From positions 1 to 49,667 of the forward strand of contig RGFZ01000019.1 in NCBI GenBank assembly GCA_010024875.1: a stretch of DNA of 49,667 nt, in the 5' to 3' direction. Under the pieces are notes generated by a model. That model was not told the origin of the DNA. It saw nothing but the letters and a program-made list of their open reading frames with translations, and did no database searches. Below are positions 27,483 through 36,614 of the stretch, piece by piece; position 1 is the first letter of the stretch; the number at the start of each line of letters is the position of its first letter. The position numbers and the translations under genes were made by a program. Origin of the DNA: Oxalobacteraceae bacterium (GTDB lineage Bacteria > Pseudomonadota > Gammaproteobacteria > Burkholderiales > Burkholderiaceae_D).

Positions 27483-28634
27483 CTACAGCTCACCGTAGGA
27501 GTGCAGACCTGAAAGGAACATGTTCACGCCCAAAAAAGCGAAGCTGGTGACCAGCAATCCAACCACTGCCCACCACGCAGCAAGTTGTCCACGCAAACCT
27601 TTCATCAATCGCATATGCAGCCAGGCAGCATAGTTCAGCCAGACAATCAGCGCCCAGGTCTCTTTGGGATCCCACGACCAGTAACCACCCCAGGCATCAG
27701 CAGCCCACAACGCACCGAGAATGGTGGCAATGGTGAAGAAGGCAAAACCAACCGCGATCGCCTTGTACATGATGTCATCCAGCACCTCCAGAGGTGGCAG
27801 ACGATCTTCGAGCACACCTTTGGATTTCACCAGATAGGCAATGCCCACCATCGCGGCCAGCGCGAAGGTGCCATAACCAATGAAATTCGCGGGCACGTGA
27901 ATTTTCATCCACCAGCTTTGCAGCGCAGGCACCAGTGGCTGTATTTCGTGCGCATCGCGGCTGGTCATGTACCAAAGAAGGAAGCCGACAGCGGCGGAGA
28001 TCACGAGCAGAATGAATGCGCTGACCTGCCGAGTTTCGTACTTGCCTTCATAAAAAACCGTGAACAGCGCCGTGATCAGGCAGAACAAGATGAAGACTTC
28101 ATACAGATTCGAGACGGGGATGTGCCCGACATCTGCACCCAGCAGGTAGGATTCGTACCAGCGCACCATCATCCCGGTGAAGCCCAACAGTATCGCCGCC
28201 CAGCACAGATTGCTGCCGATCGCACCGCCAAATGCCGAGCGCGAGAGCAAGCCACCCCAGTGGAACAGCGTGGACAGGAAGAACAGCGTGCTCATCCATA
28301 GAATGGCGGACTGGCTGGACAACAGATACTTAAGCCAGAAGCGTGATTGCGCCATCTCGAGATTACCGTTGTAGAGCGAGATGGCGCCGATGGACAATGC
28401 GCCGATCAGCAGCATCAGCACACGCACTGGTCGCCAGTACCAGCCGAGGCCGACAAAGGTGGGCACGGCGGCCAGCAGGATGCCTTTTTCGTAGATATCC
28501 ATGAACTCGCCGTAACGGTTCAGCGCGAACAGCGCGCCTGTGGCGAGCAGCGCGGCAAAGACCCAGTCGAGCAGGCTGCGGCTTTTGAGCAGCCCGGGGG
28601 TTTCTTCATAGCCGGGGTTTTGTGTAAGTTCCAT
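27483..28634 (-). CDS. ccsB: Cytochrome c biogenesis protein CcsB (CcsA/ResC family)
   Basis: Polytopic membrane half of the system II haem lyase that transports haem and attaches it to apocytochromes c with ResB. It has 383 residues from the ATG at 28634, chosen for GGAG about 10 nt upstream; an ATG at 28670 has no such site. Eight or more helices are seen. The tryptophan-rich WWD signature GGYWSWDPKETWALIVW is near residues 308-325. Conserved external histidines (KIHVPANFIGYGTF; MFLSGLHSYGEL) fit haem ligation. It follows resB after about 125 nt and serves cytochrome c4 next door. Confidence 0.95.
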   Translation of the reverse strand: MELTQNPGYEETPGLLKSRSLLDWVFAALLATGALFALNRYGEFMDIYEKGILLAAVPTFVGLGWYWRPVRVLMLLIGALSIGAISLYNGNLEMAQSRFWLKYLLSSQSAILWMSTLFFLSTLFHWGGLLSRSAFGGAIGSNLCWAAILLGFTGMMVRWYESYLLGADVGHIPVSNLYEVFILFCLITALFTVFYEGKYETRQVSAFILLVISAAVGFLLWYMTSRDAHEIQPLVPALQSWWMKIHVPANFIGYGTFALAAMVGIAYLVKSKGVLEDRLPPLEVLDDIMYKAIAVGFAFFTIATILGALWAADAWGGYWSWDPKETWALIVWLNYAAWLHMRLMKGLRGQLAAWWAVVGLLVTSFAFLGVNMFLSGLHSYGEL

Positions 28635-28759
28635 GGTGTCTCTCCGGGCAGCAGCGTCTGAAGCCTCCATTCAAACGCCGACTGAATTGCAAGTTGGGGA
28701 AGTATAGTGCAGCGCTCGCTGCCGTGCTGCATGCCCCGGCAGCGATCAGGGCTGTTGCA

Positions 28760-30775
28760 TCAGCTTGTCAGTCGGGCTTTCAGGCGCTCGAATTCCTTGT
28801 CGAAATCGAGGCTGCGGCGCTGCGAGCTCATGGCCATCAGCGCATGGCTATGGCCATCGCCCGAGGGCCTGACCCAGACCCAGAGCCGGCGCTCACGAAC
28901 ATACAGCATAGCGAACACGCCCAGCACCAGGAGCAGGCAGCCGAGATACACCACATTCTTGCCAGGAGATCGGGTTATCTGGAAGACTGAGGCTTTCACC
29001 TGGTCAAAGCCTTGCAGCTGCAGAAGCACCGGCGCTTCGTAAAAAAAGGCATCCGCCATGGCATTCGTGGCCAGCTGCAGGAAGCGGCCATTTTTTTCGT
29101 CGGCGGCCATGACCGGCAGACCGTCTTTTTCACGTGCCACCTGCCACAACTCCCACAGGCTGCCATTGAGTATCTTCATGAAGATATCGGCCGCTTTTTC
29201 TTGCTGATCTTCCGGCAACTTGCCGATGAAGCGGGCAATAGCGACATAGCCGGTAGATTCTTTATCACCGATAAATACATTCAGGCTGCGTAGTGCCGAA
29301 GCCTGCAACTGCTCTCGCAGTGGCACAGCCGAACCAGCACTCAAGGGTACTTTTTCTGCATAGCGGCGTGCCGCTTTTTCGCGCAGACTGTTATCAGCCA
29401 GCGCGGCTCGCAGGCGCAACCATTCGGTCATGCTGCCTTTGTCATCGGCGGGAATGCGCAGGTAACGAAATTGCTCGGCGGGTGAATCGCGCAAGCCGGC
29501 CAGAAAGACTTCTGCGCCGTCGATAGTGACCGGCAACATATAATTATTGAATTCACGCGCCTGCCCATTCTTGTCCCGCAGTTTGTACTGCACGCTGGGA
29601 CCGACATTCTTCAGGTCTTTGTTTTTCTTGTTATTGGCGGCCGAGCCCAGCTGTTGATCGAGTTTCGCGGAGAATTTTTCATTGAAGCTCTTGCCCTGAT
29701 CGACTGCACGCACATCCTGACCATTGGCGGCGGAGGTATTCTCGACATTGAACGGACGAAAGCCCGACCATTCAATGGTGTACTCGGCGCCGGAACTGCC
29801 AAGCAGGGGGGTTGATTTGCCGACCTCACCCTCGACCTGGAAATTCTGGTTATTCGCGCCCTTCATTGGATGCCCGACCAGCTTCAGACGGCTGCCACCG
29901 TCTTCGAAGCTGGACTGATAGACCGCCAGACCCTTGTAGACCAGCGGCTCGTTCACCTTGATGGTCGCGGGGAAGGTCTTCCCGGTTTCATGATCGGTGA
30001 CGAGTACTTCGCTGGCAAACAGCTTGGGCATGCCAGTCGGATAAAAATCGATGATGAATTTCTGCAGCTGCAAGGTGAATGGCAACTCTTGAATCATCAC
30101 ACCTTCGCTCATCGGCAAGATCGTGGTGTTGCTGCTTGCTCCTTCGGGAACGAAAGTATTGCCTCGAAAGGTGGGATTGCTGGTGCTCAGCCGGTGCTTT
30201 GCCGGAATCTCTGCGATGATGCCGTTGCCAATGAAAGGCTGCTTGTCGAACAGCCATTGCTGCGCACGAATCGGCAGATTGGAATCGAGCAGCCCGCCAA
30301 TTTTCTGAACCAGTCTGACCTGAAAACCCTCGGCCTCTACACGGCGCGCGGTTTCTCTCGCAAGATCCGGGACGTTACCGGCGCCCCGCCATTCAACATG
30401 ATGATGAAAATTACGCAGCGATTGCTCGCGCACCTGATCGCGCCAGCTGCGCATGTCGTTGATCATCTTAGGCGCATTGCGTACGATGCATAACGAGGTG
30501 GAAGTCACCAGAAAGGCCATGATCAGCAGGAACCACCATGCCGAATACACTGAGTAGATGGAAAACTGCGCGAAGATCTCGAACCAAAACGGGCCAAACT
30601 GATTCACGTAGTTTGGCATGGGTTCATTTTGCGTCACCACGGTGCCGATCACTGAAGCGATAGAAATCACCGTCAGCAGACTGATGGCGAAGCGCATCGA
30701 TGACAGTAGCTCGACCATGTCAGAGACCCAGCGACGGCGGGTCTGCAGAACAATACCTTCAGTGCTCGTACTCAT
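28760..30775 (-). CDS. resB: Cytochrome c biogenesis protein ResB (Ccs1)
   Basis: Second subunit of the system II cytochrome c synthase, thought to hold apocytochrome or its reductant. It has 671 residues. Three N-terminal helices begin with LLSSMRFAISLLTVISIASVIGTVV, and NEPMPNYVNQFGPFWFEIF is the family signature. A large periplasmic domain follows (about residues 130-600), including GLAVYQSSFEDGGS. A last helix (VVYLGCLLLVLGVFAMLYV) precedes a basic C-tail. It lies between ccsB and the cytochrome c4 gene, as in many Betaproteobacteria. Confidence 0.95.
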   Translation of the reverse strand: MSTSTEGIVLQTRRRWVSDMVELLSSMRFAISLLTVISIASVIGTVVTQNEPMPNYVNQFGPFWFEIFAQFSIYSVYSAWWFLLIMAFLVTSTSLCIVRNAPKMINDMRSWRDQVREQSLRNFHHHVEWRGAGNVPDLARETARRVEAEGFQVRLVQKIGGLLDSNLPIRAQQWLFDKQPFIGNGIIAEIPAKHRLSTSNPTFRGNTFVPEGASSNTTILPMSEGVMIQELPFTLQLQKFIIDFYPTGMPKLFASEVLVTDHETGKTFPATIKVNEPLVYKGLAVYQSSFEDGGSRLKLVGHPMKGANNQNFQVEGEVGKSTPLLGSSGAEYTIEWSGFRPFNVENTSAANGQDVRAVDQGKSFNEKFSAKLDQQLGSAANNKKNKDLKNVGPSVQYKLRDKNGQAREFNNYMLPVTIDGAEVFLAGLRDSPAEQFRYLRIPADDKGSMTEWLRLRAALADNSLREKAARRYAEKVPLSAGSAVPLREQLQASALRSLNVFIGDKESTGYVAIARFIGKLPEDQQEKAADIFMKILNGSLWELWQVAREKDGLPVMAADEKNGRFLQLATNAMADAFFYEAPVLLQLQGFDQVKASVFQITRSPGKNVVYLGCLLLVLGVFAMLYVRERRLWVWVRPSGDGHSHALMAMSSQRRSLDFDKEFERLKARLTS

Positions 30776-30830
30776 ATCGAATGCTTACCTGTCTTGTCTC
30801 GGGCGCACGTTAGGCTGCGCGCTCGCCAAA

Positions 30831-30857
30831 TGAAAAGGGGCGGCTTCAGCCACCCCC
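30831..30857 (-). terminator. Intrinsic terminator of the cytochrome c4 gene
   Basis: On the minus strand an 8-bp stem in two blocks (GGGG/CCCC and GGCT/AGCC, one mismatch) is followed by TTTTCATTT. It lies 60 nt after the cytochrome c4 stop and before resB, so resB may need its own promoter. Confidence 0.65.
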
Positions 30858-30920
30858 TTGAATCCTCGTCGCTCGTGGTCGACGGTTTGTTGGATGCCCG
30901 GCACCTGTCCGAGCTAAAGA

Positions 30921-31577
30921 TTACTTGAGGCCGGCTATATAGTCTGCGACTGCCTGCATCTCGTCATCGGACATGCGCTTGCCGACCGCCGTCATCTGGG
31001 CATTGTTGGCGCGCGCACCGGTGCGGAAGTTGGTCAGCTGCGCGACAGTGTAATCCTGATGCTGGCCGCCGATACGGGCAAATTGAGCGGGTACACCGGC
31101 ACCATTCGGGCCATGGCAGCCTGCACAGGCAGGCACGTTCTTCTCGGCGATGCCGGCGCGGTAGATCTTTTTGCCCAGTTCGACCGTGGTCTTGTTCTTC
31201 GCTGCGCCAGGCTGCTGCTTCTGCTGCTCAAGGTACGCTGCCAGATTGCGAATGTCATCATCGGAGAGCGCCTTCGCAATCGCGGTCATCACCGCGTTAT
31301 TGCGGGTCGGGCCCTTGAACTCGTGCAGCTGCTTCTGCAGGTAAGCAGCGTGCTGACCCGCTAGCTTGGGGTTTTGCGTGATGCTTGAGTTGCCGGCGTT
31401 ACCATGGCAAGCGACACAGGCCATGATGCCGCGAGATGCGTCACCGCTGGCATACAGCGTGCCGCCCTTGTTGGCATCAGCGGGCTGCGCCTTGTCCTCG
31501 GAGGCAGAGGCAACCGCTGCGAAGGTCAGCGCCGCGATGGAAACGAACTTCACGAAAGACGGTAGAGCACGATTCAT
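30921..31577 (-). CDS. Dihaem cytochrome c4
   Basis: Periplasmic electron carrier of 218 residues with two class I cytochrome domains, passing electrons to terminal oxidases. A signal peptide of about 25 residues ends ASA. The haem sites are CVACH (Cys54, Cys57, His58) and CAGCH (Cys151, Cys154, His155). Axial methionines are expected in NNAVMTAIAK and NNAQMTAVGK, which are internal duplicates, as are the GQH and MSDDEMQAVADYIAGL endings. It is next to the resB-ccsB maturation genes and divergent from engB, a conserved betaproteobacterial arrangement. Confidence 0.95.
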   Translation of the reverse strand: MNRALPSFVKFVSIAALTFAAVASASEDKAQPADANKGGTLYASGDASRGIMACVACHGNAGNSSITQNPKLAGQHAAYLQKQLHEFKGPTRNNAVMTAIAKALSDDDIRNLAAYLEQQKQQPGAAKNKTTVELGKKIYRAGIAEKNVPACAGCHGPNGAGVPAQFARIGGQHQDYTVAQLTNFRTGARANNAQMTAVGKRMSDDEMQAVADYIAGLK

Positions 31578-31674
31578 TCAAACACCCGGGAATGGAAATT
31601 GATTTTCTTGCTCTGCCTTCCATCACCGCCATTAACGTCAGGCGGCACGGCATGAGACAAGATTTTTCGCAAAA

Positions 31675-31712
31675 TTTTGATGTCAAATTACAGCCGGGCA
31701 TTGTACTACAAT
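31675..31712. promoter_or_regulatory. Overlapping divergent promoter elements, engB / cytochrome c4
   Basis: For engB (+), TACAAT at 31707-31712 is a good -10, about 43 nt before the chosen ATG. For cytochrome c4 (-), TTGACA (31686-31681) is a perfect -35 although its -10 is poor. Both lie at a small dyad TTTGA-TG-TCAAA (31676-31687). Confidence 0.35.
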
Positions 31713-31754
31713 GGAAGACTTTCCCCCGCCCCGATGCCGCTCTGGCAACGATTT

Positions 31755-32459
31755 ATGTCCGTCCTCTGGCAAGCCCGATTCTTCACCACCGTCGACCGAC
31801 TTGGCGATTTGCCAAAATATAAAGTGCCTGAGATTGCCTTCGCCGGCCGCTCGAACGCCGGCAAATCAACTGCGATCAATCTGCTGTGCAATCAGAAGCG
31901 ACTGGCGTTTGCCTCCAAGACGCCGGGGCGCACACAGCACATCAATTTCTTTTCCATCGGTGGCGCGCATGTGGGTCAGCATCGTAAAGATCCGACCCGC
32001 ACCGATGAGATACGCGCGTTTCTGGTGGACCTTCCAGGTTATGGCTATGCGGAAGTGTCAGGCTCTGCCAAGGATCACTGGCAAGACCTGCTCGGCCGCT
32101 ATGTACAGGTGCGGGATCCGCTGGTTGCGCTAGTACTGATCATGGATGCTCGCCGCCCTTTCACCGAGCTGGATATTCAGATGCTCGAGTGGTTTGCAGG
32201 GACCGGAAAACCAATCCATTGCCTATTGAGCAAGGCAGATAAGCTGAACCGCAGCGAAGCCGCTGATGCACTGCGACTTGCACACACGGTCCTGTCAAGT
32301 TATGTTGACGAATCTGGCACACCGCTTCCTTTCACGGCTCAGCTTTTTTCAGCGACCAAGCGCATCGGGGTGGACGAGGCGGACGACAAGATTCGCGACT
32401 TGCTCGGTCTGAATCAATCAGCCGCCGATGACGCAGCGCCCGCAGAAGAAAACTCATAA
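31755..32459 (+). CDS. engB: Ribosome biogenesis GTP-binding protein EngB (YsxC/YihA)
   Basis: Essential circularly ordered GTPase that helps assemble the 50S subunit. It has 234 residues from the ATG at 31755. G1 is GRSNAGKST (residues 31-39), G2 [12 protein letters not shown]3 DLPGYGYAE (92 onwards) and G4 [17 protein letters not shown] matches the usual betaproteobacterial N-terminus. An ATG at 31734 is possible, but starts further upstream would precede the TACAAT promoter. Between G2 and G3 there is an extra charged stretch ([12 protein letters not shown], about residues 74-85) compared with what I remember of relatives. No good Shine-Dalgarno is visible. Confidence 0.93.
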   Translation: MSVLWQARFFTTVDRLGDLPKYKVPEIAFAGRSNAGKSTAINLLCNQKRLAFASKTPGRTQHINFFSIGGAHVGQHRKDPTRTDEIRAFLVDLPGYGYAEVSGSAKDHWQDLLGRYVQVRDPLVALVLIMDARRPFTELDIQMLEWFAGTGKPIHCLLSKADKLNRSEAADALRLAHTVLSSYVDESGTPLPFTAQLFSATKRIGVDEADDKIRDLLGLNQSAADDAAPAEENS

Positions 32460-32492
32460 AAAAACCCTGGAGAAAGGGGGGTCTCCAGGGTT
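32458..32492. terminator. Strong hairpin after engB, asymmetric terminator
   Basis: An 11-bp perfect stem AACCCTGGAGA/TCTCCAGGGTT (arms 32463-32473 and 32482-32492). On the plus strand only TTCAAC follows. On the minus strand the hairpin is followed by TTTTTTATG, a much better terminator. It may end engB, or end an unseen minus-strand transcript from the hemB leader. Confidence 0.6.
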
Positions 32493-32505
32493 CAACGCCG
32501 AGCCA

Positions 32506-32618
32506 CCCTCAGGCGGAACGGCCCCGCTCAGGGAGGAGAAGCGGGAGGTGAGCAATCACCTATCAGTCTGAGGGCGGGCGCCGCGAAAAGTTCGTGAATT
32601 CGCATGCGTGCAGCCCGC
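32506..32618 (+). ncRNA. Predicted structured RNA in the hemB leader
   Basis: A three-way junction can be drawn by eye. P1 is a 9-bp stem (32506-32514 with 32566-32574, one G-U). P2 is CCCGCT/AGCGGG (32523-32528 with 32540-32545). P3 is AGGTGA/TCACCT (32546-32551 with 32556-32561), capped by a GCAA GNRA loop and stacked directly on P2. A further 6-bp stem GCGGGC/GCCCGC (32574-32579 with 32613-32618) follows. The GNRA loop exists only on the plus strand, pointing to the hemB transcript. An Rfam motif called hemB RNA is known upstream of hemB in Burkholderia; I cannot say whether this is the same. Confidence 0.5.
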
Positions 32619-32639
32619 TGACATTCGCTGGCGTCGTAG

Positions 32640-33686
<1,047 letters not shown>

Positions 33687-33720
33687 AAAAACAAGGGGAT
33701 GCGTGCCGCATTCCCTTGTT
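33687..33720 (-). terminator. Terminator shared by hemB and the peroxiredoxin gene
   Basis: A 14-bp stem with one G-U (33690-33703 with 33707-33720, loop TGC) lies between the two convergent genes. On the minus strand it is followed by TTTTTCT, so it is a good terminator for the peroxiredoxin gene; read from hemB it has only a short T run. Confidence 0.8.
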
Positions 33721-33742
33721 GTCGGAAAAATTTTCGTCGGAT

Positions 33743-34381
33743 TTATTTGTTCGGCTGAGGCGTGATTCGAAGATAGGGCCGCGGCGCTGAATATCCCTTC
33801 GGATATTTCTGTTTGATCACTGCCTCATCCTGTACTGACAGTGGAATGATCACATCATCGCCGTCTTTCCAGTTACCCGGCGTAGCGACGGTGTAGCCAT
33901 CCGTCAGTTGCAGCGCATCGATCACTCGCAATACTTCATCGAAATTGCGGCCCGTGCTCATTGGATAGGTAATCATCAGACGTACTTTCTTCTTCGGGTC
34001 GATGACAAACAACGAACGGACCGTCGCCGTCTCTGATTGATTCGGATGAATCATGTCATACAGCGTGGAAACCGATTTGTCGGCATCGGCCACGATAGGG
34101 AAGCCGACGACGGTCTTCTGAGTCTCTTCGATATCCTTGATCCAGTCCTTGTGCTTGTCGGCCGGATCGACCGACAATGCAATGGCCTTTACATTGCGCT
34201 TGTCGAATTCGGGCTTCAGCTTTGCCGTCAGACCGAGCTCAGTCGTGCACACAGGGGTGAAATCGGCGGGATGAGAGAACAGTACAACCCAGGAGTCGCC
34301 CGACCATTCGTGGAAACGGATCTTGCCAATCGATGAGTCCTGCTCGAAATCAGGTGCGGTATCGCCTAGTCTTACGGTCAT
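33743..34381 (-). CDS. 1-Cys peroxiredoxin (Prx6 type)
   Basis: Thiol peroxidase reducing H2O2 and organic peroxides. It has 212 residues, the length of the Prx6 subfamily rather than 2-Cys AhpC. The catalytic motif is PADFTPVC with peroxidatic Cys45. FSHPADFTPVCTTEL, SVDPADKHKDWIKDIEE and a C-terminal arm ending YLRITPQP match Prx6. No second conserved Cys is seen, consistent with a 1-Cys mechanism. A strong GAGGAG precedes the ATG. The promoter elements at 34413-34441 and the terminator at 33690 make it a single-gene unit. An OxyR site was not recognisable. Confidence 0.95.
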   Translation of the reverse strand: MTVRLGDTAPDFEQDSSIGKIRFHEWSGDSWVVLFSHPADFTPVCTTELGLTAKLKPEFDKRNVKAIALSVDPADKHKDWIKDIEETQKTVVGFPIVADADKSVSTLYDMIHPNQSETATVRSLFVIDPKKKVRLMITYPMSTGRNFDEVLRVIDALQLTDGYTVATPGNWKDGDDVIIPLSVQDEAVIKQKYPKGYSAPRPYLRITPQPNK

Positions 34382-34412
34382 CTGAATCTCCTCTGTCTAG
34401 TATTCAAAATCT

Positions 34413-34441
34413 ACTATAGTCATCCAAGGTACAACTGAAAA
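34413..34441 (-). promoter_or_regulatory. Promoter of the peroxiredoxin gene
   Basis: Minus-strand TATAGT (34418-34413) is a 5/6 match to the -10 consensus. TTTTCA (34441-34436) stands exactly 17 nt upstream as a 4/6 -35. The -10 sits in the palindrome ACTATAGT. Confidence 0.55.
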
Positions 34442-34473
34442 ATACAATCTGGCTCTTTACTAATAGCGGCTGG

Positions 34474-36273
34474 CTATTTGGTGGGGGGTGAGGCGTTGGT
34501 TGCTGCAGCAGCTCCCGCGACGAAGTTTCGCAGAGACTCCATAAATTGTGCGGGGTCCTGGTAGCCGATCACGCGCGCAGCGCGTAGTTCTCGCCCCTGA
34601 GAATCAAAAAAGAGAATGCCCGGAGGACCGAACAAGCCAAAACGCTTGAGCAGGGTCTTGTCGTCTGCATCATTGGCGGTGACGTCTGCTTGCAGCAACA
34701 GCATCTCATCCATGGCCGCGCGCACCCGAGGGTCAGTGAAGGTCAGCTTCTCCATCTCAATGCAGGACACACACCAGTCAGCATAGAAATCCAGCATGAC
34801 GCGCTTGCCGGCAGCATCTGCGATCGCGAGATCAAGCTCTTCTGCACTCTTGATTCGCCTGAACTCTGCCTTGGTGACTTTCTCGCCAGTGAGCCCCGCC
34901 AGTGGCGCCCAAGGATCGCGACTGCCACTGGCTAGTCCGACCCATTGCACCAGACCGATCAGCACGAATATCAGGCCGACAAACTTCGCGACGACTCCAA
35001 GACGTGTGCTCCTTAGCAGGAACACGCCGTAACCCACGCCCAGTATGCCCCAACCCAGCATCAGCACCCAGCCGGGTATCAGGGAATTCACCATCCACAG
35101 TGCGAGCGCCAACATTAGCACGCCAAACAGCGGCTTCACCGCCTGCATCCAGTGACCGGCGCGCGGCAGCAAGGTGCCTGCCGACAGACCGACCATTAGC
35201 AAGGGCACGCTCATGCCGGCGGCCATGGCAAACAGTGCACTGCCACCGACAAGCACATCGCGAGTCTGGCTGATGTAAACCAGTGCACCGGCAAGTGGCG
35301 CGGCGACACACGGTCCGACGATCAGTGCAGAGATGGCGCCCATGAAGAATACGCCGATCAGCTTGCCACCCTGTTGTCTTTCAGAGAGGCGCGTAAGCAT
35401 CAGCTGTACGGCAGCAGGGACTTGCAGCTGGTAGATATCGAACATCGATAAAGAGAGCACTACCATCAACAAGGCGAATGCGGTCAACAAGGGCGGGCTT
35501 TGCAGTGCCGCAGACAATCCTTCACCGACCAGCCCTGCAGCAATACCTAACGCGGTGTAAACCAGCGCCATGCCCAGCGAATAGGCGACTGACAACAGAA
35601 AGGCGCGGCGGCGACTGGTCTGCGTACCCTCACCCACAATGATGAACGACAGGATAGGCACCATCGGCAGCACGCAAGGGGTGAAAGACAAGCCGATGCC
35701 CAGCAACAGGAACAAGGGCAATATCACTGACAGACGGCCGCTGGCGAGCGAAGCCTCAATGCGACCCATCTCGGTGTCAGACGCGGCACCGATGGACTGT
35801 GCTGCTTCGGTCGGCTGGGCTTCTGTGGGCTGGGCTGCATCGCCGATCAAAGTCTGGATTGGCAATCGTGTGATGGATTCCATCGGGGCGTAGCACAAGC
35901 CCTTGTCGGAACAACCTTGACTCGCGACCGTTAGCGTGAAAGATCCCGCAGCCTGTACAGGTATAGGTATTTCGACGTGCTGACGAAGGGTCTCGACGTC
36001 TTTATCGAAATTTGGATCAAACTTGATCTTACCGCGCGGGATCTGTGGCTTACCCAGTGTGGCGCCCTCGGCTTTGAAACCCAGCCGCTCGCGGTACAGG
36101 TAGTAACCGTCCGCGATCTGAAAGCTCACGACGATGGTTTTCGCGTCGGCCATGCGCGCCCTGAATTGAAACGCCTTCTCAGGTGGCAGAAAATCAGTCT
36201 CGGTAAACGCCGAGACAGATTGCGTCAGCGAGATGAGAAGGATAGCGAGCAGCCGGCACAGGTATTTATGCAT
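34474..36273 (-). CDS. dsbD: Thiol:disulfide interchange protein DsbD
   Basis: Inner-membrane electron conduit from cytoplasmic thioredoxin to periplasmic DsbC, DsbG and CcmG-like proteins. It has 599 residues from the ATG at 36273. A signal peptide of about 21 residues is followed by the N-terminal domain with Cys pair QGCSDKGLCY, eight helices with redox cysteines in SFTPCVLPM and GPCVAAPLAG, and a C-terminal thioredoxin domain with DWCVSC. All six catalytic cysteines are present. An ATG two codons earlier (36279) is also possible. The start overlaps the end of cutA by eight bases. Its reducing power fits the neighbouring cytochrome c maturation genes. Confidence 0.96.
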   Translation of the reverse strand: MHKYLCRLLAILLISLTQSVSAFTETDFLPPEKAFQFRARMADAKTIVVSFQIADGYYLYRERLGFKAEGATLGKPQIPRGKIKFDPNFDKDVETLRQHVEIPIPVQAAGSFTLTVASQGCSDKGLCYAPMESITRLPIQTLIGDAAQPTEAQPTEAAQSIGAASDTEMGRIEASLASGRLSVILPLFLLLGIGLSFTPCVLPMVPILSFIIVGEGTQTSRRRAFLLSVAYSLGMALVYTALGIAAGLVGEGLSAALQSPPLLTAFALLMVVLSLSMFDIYQLQVPAAVQLMLTRLSERQQGGKLIGVFFMGAISALIVGPCVAAPLAGALVYISQTRDVLVGGSALFAMAAGMSVPLLMVGLSAGTLLPRAGHWMQAVKPLFGVLMLALALWMVNSLIPGWVLMLGWGILGVGYGVFLLRSTRLGVVAKFVGLIFVLIGLVQWVGLASGSRDPWAPLAGLTGEKVTKAEFRRIKSAEELDLAIADAAGKRVMLDFYADWCVSCIEMEKLTFTDPRVRAAMDEMLLLQADVTANDADDKTLLKRFGLFGPPGILFFDSQGRELRAARVIGYQDPAQFMESLRNFVAGAAAATNASPPTK

Positions 36274-36598
36274 GATCATCCGCCGCAGTCTCTGTCGCCA
36301 CCCAGTGCAGATAAGTCGCGTACCCATTGGAGATCGGCAGTGCAATCACTTCGGGAAGTTCGTAAGGATGATGACTAATAATGGCCTGCTGCAGCTGCGC
36401 ATAATGCTTCTGCGTTGTCTTGATCAGCAACGTGATCTCGCTTGCCTGTTCGATCTCGCCCTGCCATCGGTAGACCGACTGTACGCCGGGCATCAGATTG
36501 ACGCAGGCCGCAAGACGGGACTCGACCAGTATGCGAGCAAGAGAATTAGCCGATTCGGCGTCTGGAAGATTTGTCAGCACCAGCAGAACCTGTTCCAT
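36266..36598 (-). CDS. cutA: Divalent cation tolerance protein CutA
   Basis: Small trimeric ferredoxin-fold protein linked to copper tolerance; exact function is unsettled. It has 110 residues from the ATG at 36598. VLLVLTNLPDAESANSLARILVESRLAACVNLMPGVQSVYRWQG and LLIKTTQKHYAQL...HHPYELPEVIALPI are hallmarks of the family. In-frame TTG (36613) and ATG (36604) starts lie just upstream; GGA 10 nt before 36598 supports this choice. It sits between the ABC permease and dsbD; the cutA-dsbD pairing is widespread in Proteobacteria. Confidence 0.95.
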   Translation of the reverse strand: MEQVLLVLTNLPDAESANSLARILVESRLAACVNLMPGVQSVYRWQGEIEQASEITLLIKTTQKHYAQLQQAIISHHPYELPEVIALPISNGYATYLHWVATETAADDHA

Positions 36599-36614
36599 GA
36601 GCATCGTCCGCAAT

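Noticed and set aside
27585-28301. 238-codon open frame opposite ccsB
   Set aside because: Shadow of a membrane protein gene, Gln/His/Arg-rich, with no family features.
32501-32575. Cobalamin, TPP, FMN, glycine, SAH riboswitches or 6S RNA at the hemB leader
   Set aside because: I compared remembered consensus boxes and none fits; only the general three-way junction fold is supported.
34382-34440. OxyR-like ATAG/CTAT pattern before the peroxiredoxin gene
   Set aside because: The four ATAG-N7-CTAT elements are not in register; only the palindromic -10 region ACTATAGT is clear.
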